A DNA stretch of 30,412 nucleotides from CAILLO01 sp964579735 (GTDB taxonomy: Bacteria > Bacillota > Clostridia > Saccharofermentanales > UBA5734), in contig CAZOHH010000026.1 in NCBI GenBank assembly GCA_964579735.1, positions 1 through 30,412 on the forward strand, in the 5' to 3' direction. Both the position numbers and the translations under genes were made by a program. Position 1 is the first letter of the stretch. Every line of letters begins with the position of its first letter. Of this stretch, positions 16,743-23,874 are shown piece after piece. The notes below the pieces were generated by a model that was not told where the DNA came from, did no database searches, and saw only the letters and a program-made list of their open reading frames with translations.

Positions 16743-17693
16743 ATGAACATCGAAACCGTATATGCAGGTATCTGCCACCTGGGCGAGTGCCCGATGTGGT
16801 ACCCCCGGAGCGGGAAGCTCATCTGGACGGACGTCCTCGGCGCCCGACTCTGGGTGTACGACCCTGCGAACGGGCGCAGCGAGGTCTTCCTCGATACGGC
16901 TGGCCGAGTCAGCGGCTTCGCGTTCACGCGCGACGGCGGTCTGGTCCTGTTCTCCAGCGAAGGGGTCCTGCGCGTGGCGCTCGACGAGGACGGCCGTCCC
17001 GTTGGCCGACCCGAGCCGCTTCTGCCCTTCGCCTTCGCCCCTGGCGAGAGGTTCAACGACGTGACCGTCGACCCTTCTGGCCGGATCTTCGCCGGCACGC
17101 TGTACGACGGGCACAAGCCGGAGGGCGTGCTGTACCGGTTCGAGCGCGGCCGTGAGCCGGTGCCGGTGCTGCATGGGCTGGGGTGCACCAATGGGATGAC
17201 CTTCTCGCTCGACGAACGCACGTTCTACCACACGGACAGCCGGACGCGGCGAATCACGCAGTACGACTACGACCGGTCGACTGGTGAAATCTCGAATCCG
17301 CGCCCCTTCTTCGAGGCGCCGGAGGAACTCGGCGTGCCCGACGGCATCACGCTGGACGCGGAGGGCTTCGTCTGGGTGGCCATGTGGGGCGGGTCCTGCG
17401 TCCTGCGCCTCGACGGCGAGGGGCGGGTCGTGCGGCGAATCGACGTGCCGGCGAAACAGCCGTCGAGCGTCATGTTCGGCGGCGAACGGCTCGACGAACT
17501 GTACGTCACCTCGGCCTGCGAGGGCGGCGACGACATCGAGACGGGGATGAATCGCGACGGTTCGTTCCTCGGAGGGCCGCTGTACCGGGTGCGCCCGGGA
17601 GTGATGGGTCGGTTGGAGTTTCTGGCGGATTTTCCGGCGGGCATGGCGGCTCAGCCGGTCGAAGGACAGGAAAGCGAAAGGGGTACGAGATGA
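16743..17693 (+). CDS. SMP-30/gluconolactonase-family sugar lactonase
   Basis: The product has 316 residues. It has the beta-propeller pattern of SMP-30: LGECPMWYPRSGKLIWTDVLG at the start (Glu metal ligand in GECP), RFNDVTVDPSGRIFAGTL (Asn ligand) and LGVPDGITLDAEGFVWVAMWGG (Asp ligand). The family opens sugar lactones to acids with a divalent metal. The start at 16743 has GAGGG about 7 nt before it; another ATG at 16737 lies too close to that site. Its stop overlaps the next start (ATGA, 17690-17693). It could hydrolyse L-rhamnono- or L-arabinono-lactone, which would suggest a side oxidative route, but the window has no matching sugar dehydrogenase or dehydratase that I can prove. Confidence 0.88.
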   Translation: MNIETVYAGICHLGECPMWYPRSGKLIWTDVLGARLWVYDPANGRSEVFLDTAGRVSGFAFTRDGGLVLFSSEGVLRVALDEDGRPVGRPEPLLPFAFAPGERFNDVTVDPSGRIFAGTLYDGHKPEGVLYRFERGREPVPVLHGLGCTNGMTFSLDERTFYHTDSRTRRITQYDYDRSTGEISNPRPFFEAPEELGVPDGITLDAEGFVWVAMWGGSCVLRLDGEGRVVRRIDVPAKQPSSVMFGGERLDELYVTSACEGGDDIETGMNRDGSFLGGPLYRVRPGVMGRLEFLADFPAGMAAQPVEGQESERGTR

Positions 17694-18556
17694 AGATAGG
17701 GGTCATGGTGGATTCTTTCCGAGTCGGTCTGGATAAAGGAATCGCGAAGGCGGCCGCGATGGGAGCGCAGGGGCTGCAGATCTACGCGGTGAGCGGGGAG
17801 ATTTCCCCGGAGAACCTGACACCGTCCCGGATCCGGGAGATCCGGCGCAAACTGGGCGACAACGGCCTGGTCGTCTCGGCCCTGTGCGGCGACCTCGGAG
17901 GGCATGGATTCGCTCGCCTCGAAGAAAACGCGTGGCGCGTCGAGAAGTCCCAGCGGATCATGGATCTGGCGCTCGAACTGGGGACCACCGTCGTGACCAC
18001 CCACATCGGCGTCGTGCCGAGCGACCCGGCGCATCCCCGATGGAGCATCCTGCAGCGCGCCTGCGAGGCGGTCGGGACGTATGGCGACAAGGTCGGCGTC
18101 CGCTTCGCCATAGAGACCGGTCCCGAGCCGGCCGACGTGCTGCTCCGGTTCATCGAGAGCCTCGACACGCAGAGCGTGAAGGTCAATCTGGATCCAGCCA
18201 ACCTGGTCATGGTGACCGGGACGGATCCGGTCGCCGCCGTGCACACCCTCGCGCGCCACATCGTCCATACCCACGCCAAGGATGGCGTCCGTCTCCGCGT
18301 GGTCGACGCGGAAGTCGTCTACGACGGATTCGCGGAGGGCACCGGAGCCGACTCCACATCCCTCGGAGAGCCGTTCCGCGAGGTGCCGCTGGGCGAGGGC
18401 AGCGTGGACTTCGGCGCCTATCTGAAGGCGCTGGAGGCGGTCGGCTACGACGGCTTCCTGACCATCGAGCGCGAGGTCGGAGACGATCCCGAGCAGGATA
18501 TCCGCAAGGCCGTGGATTTCCTGAAGGACCACTTGAAGAAGCTGGCTCGAAGATAA
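17690..18556 (+). CDS. TIM-barrel sugar phosphate isomerase/epimerase (AP endonuclease 2 family)
   Basis: The product has 288 residues. It has the xylose-isomerase-like TIM-barrel pattern: GVMVDSFRVGLDKGIAKAAAMGAQGLQIY, VVTTHIGVVP, FAIETGPEPADVLLRFI (metal-binding Glu), VKVNLDPANLVM (Asp), HIVHTHAKDG (His) and GFLTIEREVG (Glu). Such proteins isomerise or epimerise sugars or inositol derivatives with Mn, Mg or Co. Substrate cannot be read from sequence. It is translationally coupled to the lactonase gene and is last in the AraC-lactonase-isomerase operon. It ends 27 nt from the convergent epimerase gene. Confidence 0.86.
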   Translation: MKIGVMVDSFRVGLDKGIAKAAAMGAQGLQIYAVSGEISPENLTPSRIREIRRKLGDNGLVVSALCGDLGGHGFARLEENAWRVEKSQRIMDLALELGTTVVTTHIGVVPSDPAHPRWSILQRACEAVGTYGDKVGVRFAIETGPEPADVLLRFIESLDTQSVKVNLDPANLVMVTGTDPVAAVHTLARHIVHTHAKDGVRLRVVDAEVVYDGFAEGTGADSTSLGEPFREVPLGEGSVDFGAYLKALEAVGYDGFLTIEREVGDDPEQDIRKAVDFLKDHLKKLARR

Positions 18557-18583
18557 GGGCAGCGCGTCACAGAGGTAGAGGCT

Positions 18584-19651
18584 CTATCCCAGCAGCGCCT
18601 TGAGCTCCTCTTCCCCTTCGACGACGCCGATCTCAACCCGGAATTCCCGCGACTCTCCGGGCTGCAGCATTTGCAGCTCGCCGCGGCGGCGTGCCTCGGC
18701 ACGGCCTTGGACGGTCCATGTGCCCGGCTCCAGGCCGACGACGTATTCCTGCTCGCCCATCATCTTCCATTCGGTGAAATAGGGCAGGGTCTTCTTGTCG
18801 TAGCGCACGAAGGCGCCGACGCCCTTCGTCCCGAGCGTCGGGTTGAACAGGCACGCCGTGGCGTCGCCCTGCGCACCCGGCTGGAGGTCGAGGAAGAAGC
18901 ACTGTTCGGCATAGCCGCGGGTCGGGGCCTGGAAGCGGTCGAAGTCGGAGACGCCAGCCTCGGCGGTCGCGTCGCGGGCCTGCACCTTGGCGGAGGAGGT
19001 GTGGAGGCGCGTGGCCGCGCCGACCAGCGGGAATCCGAAGTTGCAGTGGTAGAGGAGCATCAGGGGCTGCGCGGCATAGCCGAGATTCTCGACCCGGTCG
19101 TGGATAGAGAGACTCTTCGCGCCGAGGTGTGTCGAGATCTCGCGGGTCAGGACCATGTCCGCCCCGAAGACAGAGGCCTCGCGGACCTTGCCGCGGACCC
19201 GGACGACGAATTCGTCCCCTTCCCATTCCTGGTAGACGGAGACGTCTTCGGCGGGGAGGTTGGAGACGCGTCCGTGTAGACCCAGCGCCACGCCTTCGTC
19301 GACGTTCGAGGCACCGAAGTAGGTGAGACCGCAGGTCGTGACCAGGCCGGCGAAGAAGTTCTCGAGGAAGCCCTTGTTCGCATCCTCGGTGAAGAACTGC
19401 GGACCGACGACGCCGGGCTTCGCCATGTAGGCGAGCGGAAGTCCCTGGAATTCCGTCCAGGCGATATCCATCCCGCGGCTCGGGAGGATCGTGAAGGAGA
19501 GACCGGAACCGGTCTTCACGTCGACCGCCTCTACGCCCTTCGCCTTTCCGGAAGTCAGTTCATGGGCCTTGGCGCCCGCGAGCTGGGAGACGTCTCCCAC
19601 ATGCTTCATGAGTTCGTGCCGTGTGAATTCGCTGCCGTAGAGCCGTGCCAT
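18584..19651 (-). CDS. DUF4432 aldose-1-epimerase-like protein
   Basis: The product has 355 residues and the galactose-mutarotase-like beta-sandwich pattern: LSFTILPSRGMDIAWTEFQG, GLTYFGASNVDEG, LGLHGRVSNLPAE, LLYHCNFGFPLV and EWKMMGEQEYVVGLEPG. The His of LHGR, the His/Asn in YHCNFG and the final Glu of GLEPG are in the positions used by aldose epimerases. DUF4432 proteins are found in catabolic sugar operons and are thought to interconvert sugar anomers or keto-sugar derivatives. The start at 19651 (MARLYGSEF) is preceded at 8 nt by GGAGG; an upstream in-frame ATG at 19672 lacks a site. It could serve as the mutarotase for the rhamnose or arabinose pathway. Confidence 0.87.
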   Translation of the reverse strand: MARLYGSEFTRHELMKHVGDVSQLAGAKAHELTSGKAKGVEAVDVKTGSGLSFTILPSRGMDIAWTEFQGLPLAYMAKPGVVGPQFFTEDANKGFLENFFAGLVTTCGLTYFGASNVDEGVALGLHGRVSNLPAEDVSVYQEWEGDEFVVRVRGKVREASVFGADMVLTREISTHLGAKSLSIHDRVENLGYAAQPLMLLYHCNFGFPLVGAATRLHTSSAKVQARDATAEAGVSDFDRFQAPTRGYAEQCFFLDLQPGAQGDATACLFNPTLGTKGVGAFVRYDKKTLPYFTEWKMMGEQEYVVGLEPGTWTVQGRAEARRRGELQMLQPGESREFRVEIGVVEGEEELKALLG

Positions 19652-19674
19652 CCGCAATTCCTCCGATTCCATTT

Positions 19675-19706
19675 GAAAACCCCCGGAACCTTCCAGCGCC
19701 AGGGGT
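19675..19706 (-). terminator. Intrinsic terminator or attenuator after the 38-residue gene
   Basis: On the minus strand ACCCCTGG (19699-19706) pairs with CCGGGGGT (19679-19686), with one G-U pair, followed by TTTT. It lies 13 nt after the small gene's stop and just before the DUF4432 ribosome binding site (19660-19664). It may separate the abundant small-gene transcript from the epimerase, or allow partial read-through into it. Confidence 0.55.
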
Positions 19707-19718
19707 CTCCATGCAATG

Positions 19719-19835
19719 CTACTTCTTCTCCTCGACGACCGGCACGATGCTGACGATCGACGGCTTGGCCTTCGTGGTCTCGTTCTTCTTCTTCTTCGGT
19801 TTCTTGACTTCCTTGCGGATATCCTTCGAACCCAT
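19719..19835 (-). CDS. Small Lys-rich protein, 38 residues, function unknown
   Basis: This minus-strand gene starts at ATG 19835 with AAGGAGG ideally placed upstream and ends with TAG at 19719. The N-terminal half is MGSKDIRKEVKKPKKKK, and the C-terminal half ends in a hydrophobic then acidic tail (SIVSIVPVVEEKK). There is no signal peptide or cysteine. It has its own sigma70-like promoter (19901-19929) and a hairpin terminator (19675-19706), so it looks like a self-contained transcription unit. Short proteins with this MxxKDxRKEVKKPKKK look seem familiar to me from several bacterial genomes but without assigned function; this is recollection, not a search. The charge suggests nucleic-acid or ribosome contact (inference). 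Confidence 0.75.
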   Translation of the reverse strand: MGSKDIRKEVKKPKKKKNETTKAKPSIVSIVPVVEEKK

Positions 19836-19894
19836 GGTGAAACCCTCCTTGCTCCTCGCGATACGATGTGCGGCTGTCCGACCGCGCCACAACC

Positions 19895-19929
19895 CCCTTG
19901 ATTGTAATCCAAGGGACGCGAATGGTCGA
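19895..19929 (-). promoter_or_regulatory. Promoter of the small Lys-rich gene with overlapping inverted repeat
   Basis: Minus-strand TCGACC (19924-19929), 17 nt, TACAAT (19901-19906). The -10 box sits in the 9-nt centre of an inverted repeat CCCTTG (19895-19900) / CAAGGG (19910-19915), which could be an operator or, since it lies just after the UroD-like stop at 19942, a weak terminator without U-tract. The predicted leader is about 60 nt. Confidence 0.45.
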
Positions 19930-19941
19930 GAGGCAAGGTGG

Positions 19942-21057
19942 CTAGGACATGGCGCGGCGCATCCGTTCCGTGTAGTACTGTACGTTCTCCCATTTCGCGT
20001 CGGGCGCGATGCGATGGTCGGGGCAGGGAATGAAGCCCCCTAGGTCCACGAGGCGGCGGAGCCGTTCGACTTCGGCGTCGATGGCGGCGTAGTCCTGCGA
20101 GAAGACGCGCTTGTCCATCCCGCCGATTCCCCGGACGGCCTTGCCATACTTCTTCCGCCAGGGCTCGAGGCTCGCGTTCCATGTGCCGACCTCGATGGGG
20201 AACATGGTGTTGATGCCGTTGTCCAGCCAGATCGGAATCAGCTGGTCGATCAATCCATCGCAGTCGAGGCTGATGATGTCGATGCCGTTGCCGCCCAGCA
20301 GGTCCGCGAACTTCCGGTACCAGGGGCCGACGCGCTCGCGGAACACCGTTGGGCTGACGAGCGGGCCGCTCTTGAAGCAGATGTCCTCCCAGAAGTGTCC
20401 GAAATCGAACTTCGCACCGGTCGCGAGCACGTCCTTCGCGACCTGCAGCTGCAGCGACGCATACGTGTCCAGGATCTCGATGAACAGGTCCTCGTCGTCG
20501 GCCTGCATGTAGCAGGTGCCTTCGAGTCCGGCCCAGTCGCGGAAGGTTCCGTACAGGCTTCCGCAGAATAGCCCGAGCGGCTGCGTCCGCTCCGAATCGT
20601 CGGCGAGGGCGGAGAAGGTCTTGCGGTTCACGCGCTTCTTCGAGGGCTGGAGGCGCGGAAGGAACTCCTTCTCCCAGCTGTCCCGGTCCTTCAAGGTGTG
20701 GTCGATCTGCGGGGGGATCGAGGGCGTGCCGGGCTTGTCCAGGGTGAGGGCGCCGACGGAGTTCCTGACCTTCCGGTAGCCGTACGGGAGCTCCTCGAGG
20801 ACCTTCCACTCGAAGGGTGGCAGGAGGCCGCTCTTCCCGCCTACGGTGGAGTACCAGTTGAAGTCGAACCCAAGCCGGGCGCAGAGCTTCTTTTCGTTCG
20901 GGCTGCTGTCGTAGACCTTCCGGGCGTCCTCCGGCGTGATATGTCCCTGGTCGCGCCAGTGTTCGATGGTCTCGTCCCAGAATCCGAAATGGACGAGAGG
21001 GAGTCTCTCGTAGTCCTGATAGTGAAGAATGGCCATCGCATCTTCCCGTAGTCCCAT
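19942..21057 (-). CDS. UroD/MtaA-like protein, third copy, different subgroup
   Basis: The product has 371 residues, beginning MGLREDAMAILHYQDYERLPLVHFGFW. It is closer to the common catabolic URO-D-like group: FGHFWEDICFKSGPLVSP, DIISLDCDGLIDQLIPIWLDNGINTMFPIEVGTWNASLEPWRKKYG, GIGGMDKRVFSQ and a terminal FIPCPDHRIAPDAKWENVQYYTERM. It lacks the YGCCE motif of the two other UroD-like proteins here. The last motif (PDHR...P...WENxxYY) is typical of this group, whose members sit beside sugar genes or methyltransferases and have no proven activity. ATG at 21057 has AGGAGGG about 5 nt upstream. The gene is divergent from an AraC regulator. Confidence 0.86.
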   Translation of the reverse strand: MGLREDAMAILHYQDYERLPLVHFGFWDETIEHWRDQGHITPEDARKVYDSSPNEKKLCARLGFDFNWYSTVGGKSGLLPPFEWKVLEELPYGYRKVRNSVGALTLDKPGTPSIPPQIDHTLKDRDSWEKEFLPRLQPSKKRVNRKTFSALADDSERTQPLGLFCGSLYGTFRDWAGLEGTCYMQADDEDLFIEILDTYASLQLQVAKDVLATGAKFDFGHFWEDICFKSGPLVSPTVFRERVGPWYRKFADLLGGNGIDIISLDCDGLIDQLIPIWLDNGINTMFPIEVGTWNASLEPWRKKYGKAVRGIGGMDKRVFSQDYAAIDAEVERLRRLVDLGGFIPCPDHRIAPDAKWENVQYYTERMRRAMS

Positions 21058-21105
21058 GATTCCCTCCTGTGTGACATGACCCGCCAGTGTGCCGTATCCG
21101 CCGAT

Positions 21106-21135
21106 TTGCGAACCGTTTGATTCGATTGTACAATC
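21106..21135 (+). promoter_or_regulatory. Promoter of the third AraC gene with 12-bp palindrome
   Basis: Plus-strand TTGCGA (21106-21111), 17 nt, TACAAT (21129-21134). The -10 box lies in the perfect palindrome GATTGTACAATC (21124-21135), so TACAAT also occurs on the minus strand at 21125-21130, pointing toward the UroD-like gene. Two opposing promoters may share this element. The rest of 21058-21222 shows only AT-richer sequence around 21169-21180 and the GGAGG site of the regulator. Confidence 0.55.
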
Positions 21136-21222
21136 ATCGGCGGGGAGTTCCGTTCCGAAATCTGATCGGATAATACGTAATTCCGCTCATCGGAAGGACC
21201 CTTTCACCCATACGGAGGCTCC

Positions 21223-22131
21223 ATGCAGCTACGCAACTTCCACGACCCGTTGCCGGGAAGCATCTCGAAAGCCCATACCACGACCGCCGTCGACCTGCCC
21301 CTGGCCGCGCGCCTGGAGGGTTGCGGCCTCTTCCGCATGGGGGAGCGCTATTTCGTGGAGCGCGAAGGCCTGGACAATGCGCTGCTGATCCTCACGACCC
21401 GCGGCCGCGGGGTCGTCGAGTCCGTCTGCGCCGACGGCCGCCGGTCGACCTTCGAAGCCCCACCGGGCACGGCCTTCCTTCTCGACTGCCGCCGGAAGCA
21501 CCGCTATGCCACCGCGCAGGGCGCGGAAAGAACCTGGGAGTTCCTCTGGGTCCACTTCCGCGGCGAATACGTGCAGCCATTGGTCGACCGGGTCGCCGGT
21601 GAAGGATTCGTCCTGTCGGCAGCGGAGCGGGGCCTCCTGGAGCGCCGTATGACCGAGGCGCTCGACCTTGCAGGACGTATCTCCCGCAACGTCGACCTCC
21701 GGCTCGCCGGATTGGTCTATGCCCTGCTGGCCCAGCTCGTGGAGGCGCAATCGCGATCCGTGCCTGCCGCGCATGCGCCCGAGGAGGACGTGCCGGCCGG
21801 AGAACGGTCCCGCGACATCGTGGCCGAGGCCGTCCGCATCCTCCAGCAGGAATACGCGGAGAAGACGAGCGTCGAGGAACTCTCGGCTCGTCTCCATGTC
21901 AGCGCTTCCCACCTGTCGCGCTTGTTCCGCAAGGCCCATGGCATCGGACCCTACCGCTACCTGTCGACCCTGCGCATCAACCAGGCCAAGCGGCTCCTGG
22001 CCCTCGAGGATTCCACCGTCGAGGAGGCCGCGCGCGCCTGCGGCTTCTGCTCGACCAGCAACTTCATCCGGGAATTCCGGCGTATCGACGGCGAGACACC
22101 ACTTCAGTACCGACGGAGGGCTCGGGCGTAG
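21223..22131 (+). CDS. AraC-family transcriptional regulator, divergent from third UroD-like gene
   Basis: The product has 302 residues. The sensor half has ALLILTTRGRGVVES, PPGTAFLLDCRRKHRY and WEFLWVHFRGEYV, much like the regulator at 15859-16731. The DNA-binding half has SVEELSARLHVSASHLSRLFRKAHG and VEEAARACGFCSTSNFIREFRR. ATG at 21223 has GGAGG 4 nt upstream; this spacing is short but no better start exists. It probably controls the UroD-like gene, the small gene or the epimerase on the opposite strand. Its last 68 nt overlap the 3' end of the convergent dehydrogenase gene. Confidence 0.9.
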   Translation: MQLRNFHDPLPGSISKAHTTTAVDLPLAARLEGCGLFRMGERYFVEREGLDNALLILTTRGRGVVESVCADGRRSTFEAPPGTAFLLDCRRKHRYATAQGAERTWEFLWVHFRGEYVQPLVDRVAGEGFVLSAAERGLLERRMTEALDLAGRISRNVDLRLAGLVYALLAQLVEAQSRSVPAAHAPEEDVPAGERSRDIVAEAVRILQQEYAEKTSVEELSARLHVSASHLSRLFRKAHGIGPYRYLSTLRINQAKRLLALEDSTVEEAARACGFCSTSNFIREFRRIDGETPLQYRRRARA

Positions 22132-22933
22132 GATTCGGCGCGGAAGCCCGTGCCCGCGCTTTCTCCCAGCGCCTGCCGACCCACGCCGCAGTCCAGCCCG
22201 GCGGAATCAGGCGGCTGACCGCACCGACGACCGTGTTCAGGACACCCGGCACGTAGACCGAGGACCTGCGGACCGCCCGGTCCAGCGTGCGGCTGGCGAC
22301 GGTGCCGACGTTCATCGTCGTGAGCTGGCCGAGGAAACCCTGGGCGTCGATGGCCCGGATCACCTGAGGATTCGATGGCATCCCCGCCGGGCACAACGCC
22401 GTGAAGGTCACGCCCTGGCTCTTCATCTCGCGCCCGAGGGCGATGGACAGGTCCAGCAGGAACCGCTTGGACGCCGCATAGACCGCCTTGACGGGCATGG
22501 GTTGGAAACCGGCGAGGCTCGACACGTTGATCACCGCGAAAGGCTTCATGGGGTTGCGGAAGGTCAGCGCGCTGTGGGTCACCGCCACGACCGACTCGAC
22601 GTTGACGCGGACGATGGTGCACAGCTCTTCGCTGGTCCTCTCGGTGAACGGCCCCTCGAAGTCCAGTCCCGCAACATTGATGGCCATGCTCAATGTCTCG
22701 CCGCGGGCCGCGAGGTCCGCCCACAGCACTTCCCTCTCCGCGGGCACGGTCAGGTCCGCCGCGCGCCATGCCACGTCCACGCCGTACATCCGCTCGAGTC
22801 CCGCCGCGAGCAAGGCCAGCGCCGCCTCGCTCCGGTCGGTCAGACACAGGTCCCACCCCCGCGCCGCGCACTCTGCCGCGAACGCTTTGCCGAGACCGCC
22901 CGAAGCTCCCGTGACCAGCACCCTGTCCTTCAT
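22064..22933 (-). CDS. Short-chain dehydrogenase/reductase, SDR-a
   Basis: The product has 289 residues. VLVTGASGGLGKAFAAECAARGW is the TGxxxGxG cofactor motif, NVAGLDFEGPF replaces the usual NNAG, and VINVSSLAGF with VYAASKRFL gives the catalytic Ser, Tyr and Lys. The C-terminal part (ASRTLDRAVRRSSVYVPG, then RLIPPGWTAAWVGRRWEKA) resembles DltE-like SDRs that carry a membrane-facing tail. The last 20 or so residues are encoded antisense to the end of the AraC gene. Its ATG overlaps the stop of the upstream SDR gene as ATGA (22930-22933). Substrate unknown. Confidence 0.85.
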   Translation of the reverse strand: MKDRVLVTGASGGLGKAFAAECAARGWDLCLTDRSEAALALLAAGLERMYGVDVAWRAADLTVPAEREVLWADLAARGETLSMAINVAGLDFEGPFTERTSEELCTIVRVNVESVVAVTHSALTFRNPMKPFAVINVSSLAGFQPMPVKAVYAASKRFLLDLSIALGREMKSQGVTFTALCPAGMPSNPQVIRAIDAQGFLGQLTTMNVGTVASRTLDRAVRRSSVYVPGVLNTVVGAVSRLIPPGWTAAWVGRRWEKARARASAPNPTPEPSVGTEVVSRRRYAGIPG

Positions 22934-23862
22934 GTCGCGTCCCTCTCTTCCCTGCCACACAGCCGCTCCGAGACAGCCCAGAAGCGATCCACATTCGCCT
23001 TCTTCAAGGAATAGGCGCTCGGCTTCACCGACAGACAGTCCTTGTAGTACTCGTAGACTCCCCTCGGCGCAAGCTCGGCACACGCCAGAGCGACAGCCGT
23101 CGAAGCTCCCTTCTCGGGCGTCGCCCCACCTTTCCGGCGTCGGGACCAGACCCAGCGAACGAGTCCGGAGGTTCCCTTCTCCCCGATGCCGGTGTCCACG
23201 AGACCGGGGTCGACGGCATACGCGCGCAGACGATCGGTCGCGAACCGCGCATTGAATCCGTGCACGAACAGCACGTTCGCCAGCTTCGACTGCTTGTAGG
23301 CCGCGAGCGGGTCGTAGAGCCGTCGGTGCATGGGGTCGTTCCAGCGGATCCTCGTGCGGTAGTGCGAACCGGAGGAGATGACCAGTACGCGTCCGTCGCC
23401 CGAAGCCTCGAGTCGCGATTCCAGTCCCACGGCGAACTGGAACACCGCGAGGTGGTTCACCGCGAACTGCGTCTCGTATCCGTCTTCCGTCGCGAGATAC
23501 CAGCTGGTGACCGTCCCGGCGCTGCACAGCAGCCGATCGAGCCGTCCGGCGTGCTTCTCGTCCAGGATGCGGCCGATCTCCTCGATGAGCCGCAGCACAT
23601 CGCGTCTCTTCGACAGATCCCCGACCACGAACGTCAGCCGCTCACAGATGCCCGGCACCGCCGACTCCAGCGCCGCCCGCGTCTCCTTCGCCCGTTCCTC
23701 GCTACGCACGACGCCGATCAGGTCGAACCCTTCCCGGGACAGCGCGGCGGCGGCGGCGAATCCGATTCCCGACCCGATGCCGGTGACGACCGTGACTTTC
23801 CGAGATTTTCCCGCAGGATCCCAGACCCCCGTCTCCGAGGGCGATTTCTTCGTCGTTTCCAT
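22930..23862 (-). CDS. Short-chain dehydrogenase/reductase, retinol-dehydrogenase-like, SDR-b
   Basis: The product has 310 residues. After a short polar start (METTKKSPSETG) comes VVTGIGSGIGFAAAAALSREGF, the cofactor motif. LLCSAGTVTSWYLATEDGYETQFAVNHL, VLVISSGSHYRT and AYKQSKLANVLF give the NAG-like, Ser and Tyr-x-x-x-Lys elements in the form seen in retinol- and light-dependent protochlorophyllide-type SDRs. ATG at 23862 has AAGGAG upstream. It starts 12 nt after the HAAS/DUF4097 gene and is coupled to SDR-a, so it belongs to the PadR operon. Real substrates of such bacterial proteins are not known. Confidence 0.86.
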   Translation of the reverse strand: METTKKSPSETGVWDPAGKSRKVTVVTGIGSGIGFAAAAALSREGFDLIGVVRSEERAKETRAALESAVPGICERLTFVVGDLSKRRDVLRLIEEIGRILDEKHAGRLDRLLCSAGTVTSWYLATEDGYETQFAVNHLAVFQFAVGLESRLEASGDGRVLVISSGSHYRTRIRWNDPMHRRLYDPLAAYKQSKLANVLFVHGFNARFATDRLRAYAVDPGLVDTGIGEKGTSGLVRWVWSRRRKGGATPEKGASTAVALACAELAPRGVYEYYKDCLSVKPSAYSLKKANVDRFWAVSERLCGREERDAT

Positions 23863-23874
23863 GGGGTTCTCCTT

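Noticed and set aside
18576..18586. TAGAGGCTCTA hairpin as terminator between the convergent isomerase and epimerase genes
   Set aside because: Five base pairs with a one-base loop cannot form a stable hairpin, and no U-tract follows.
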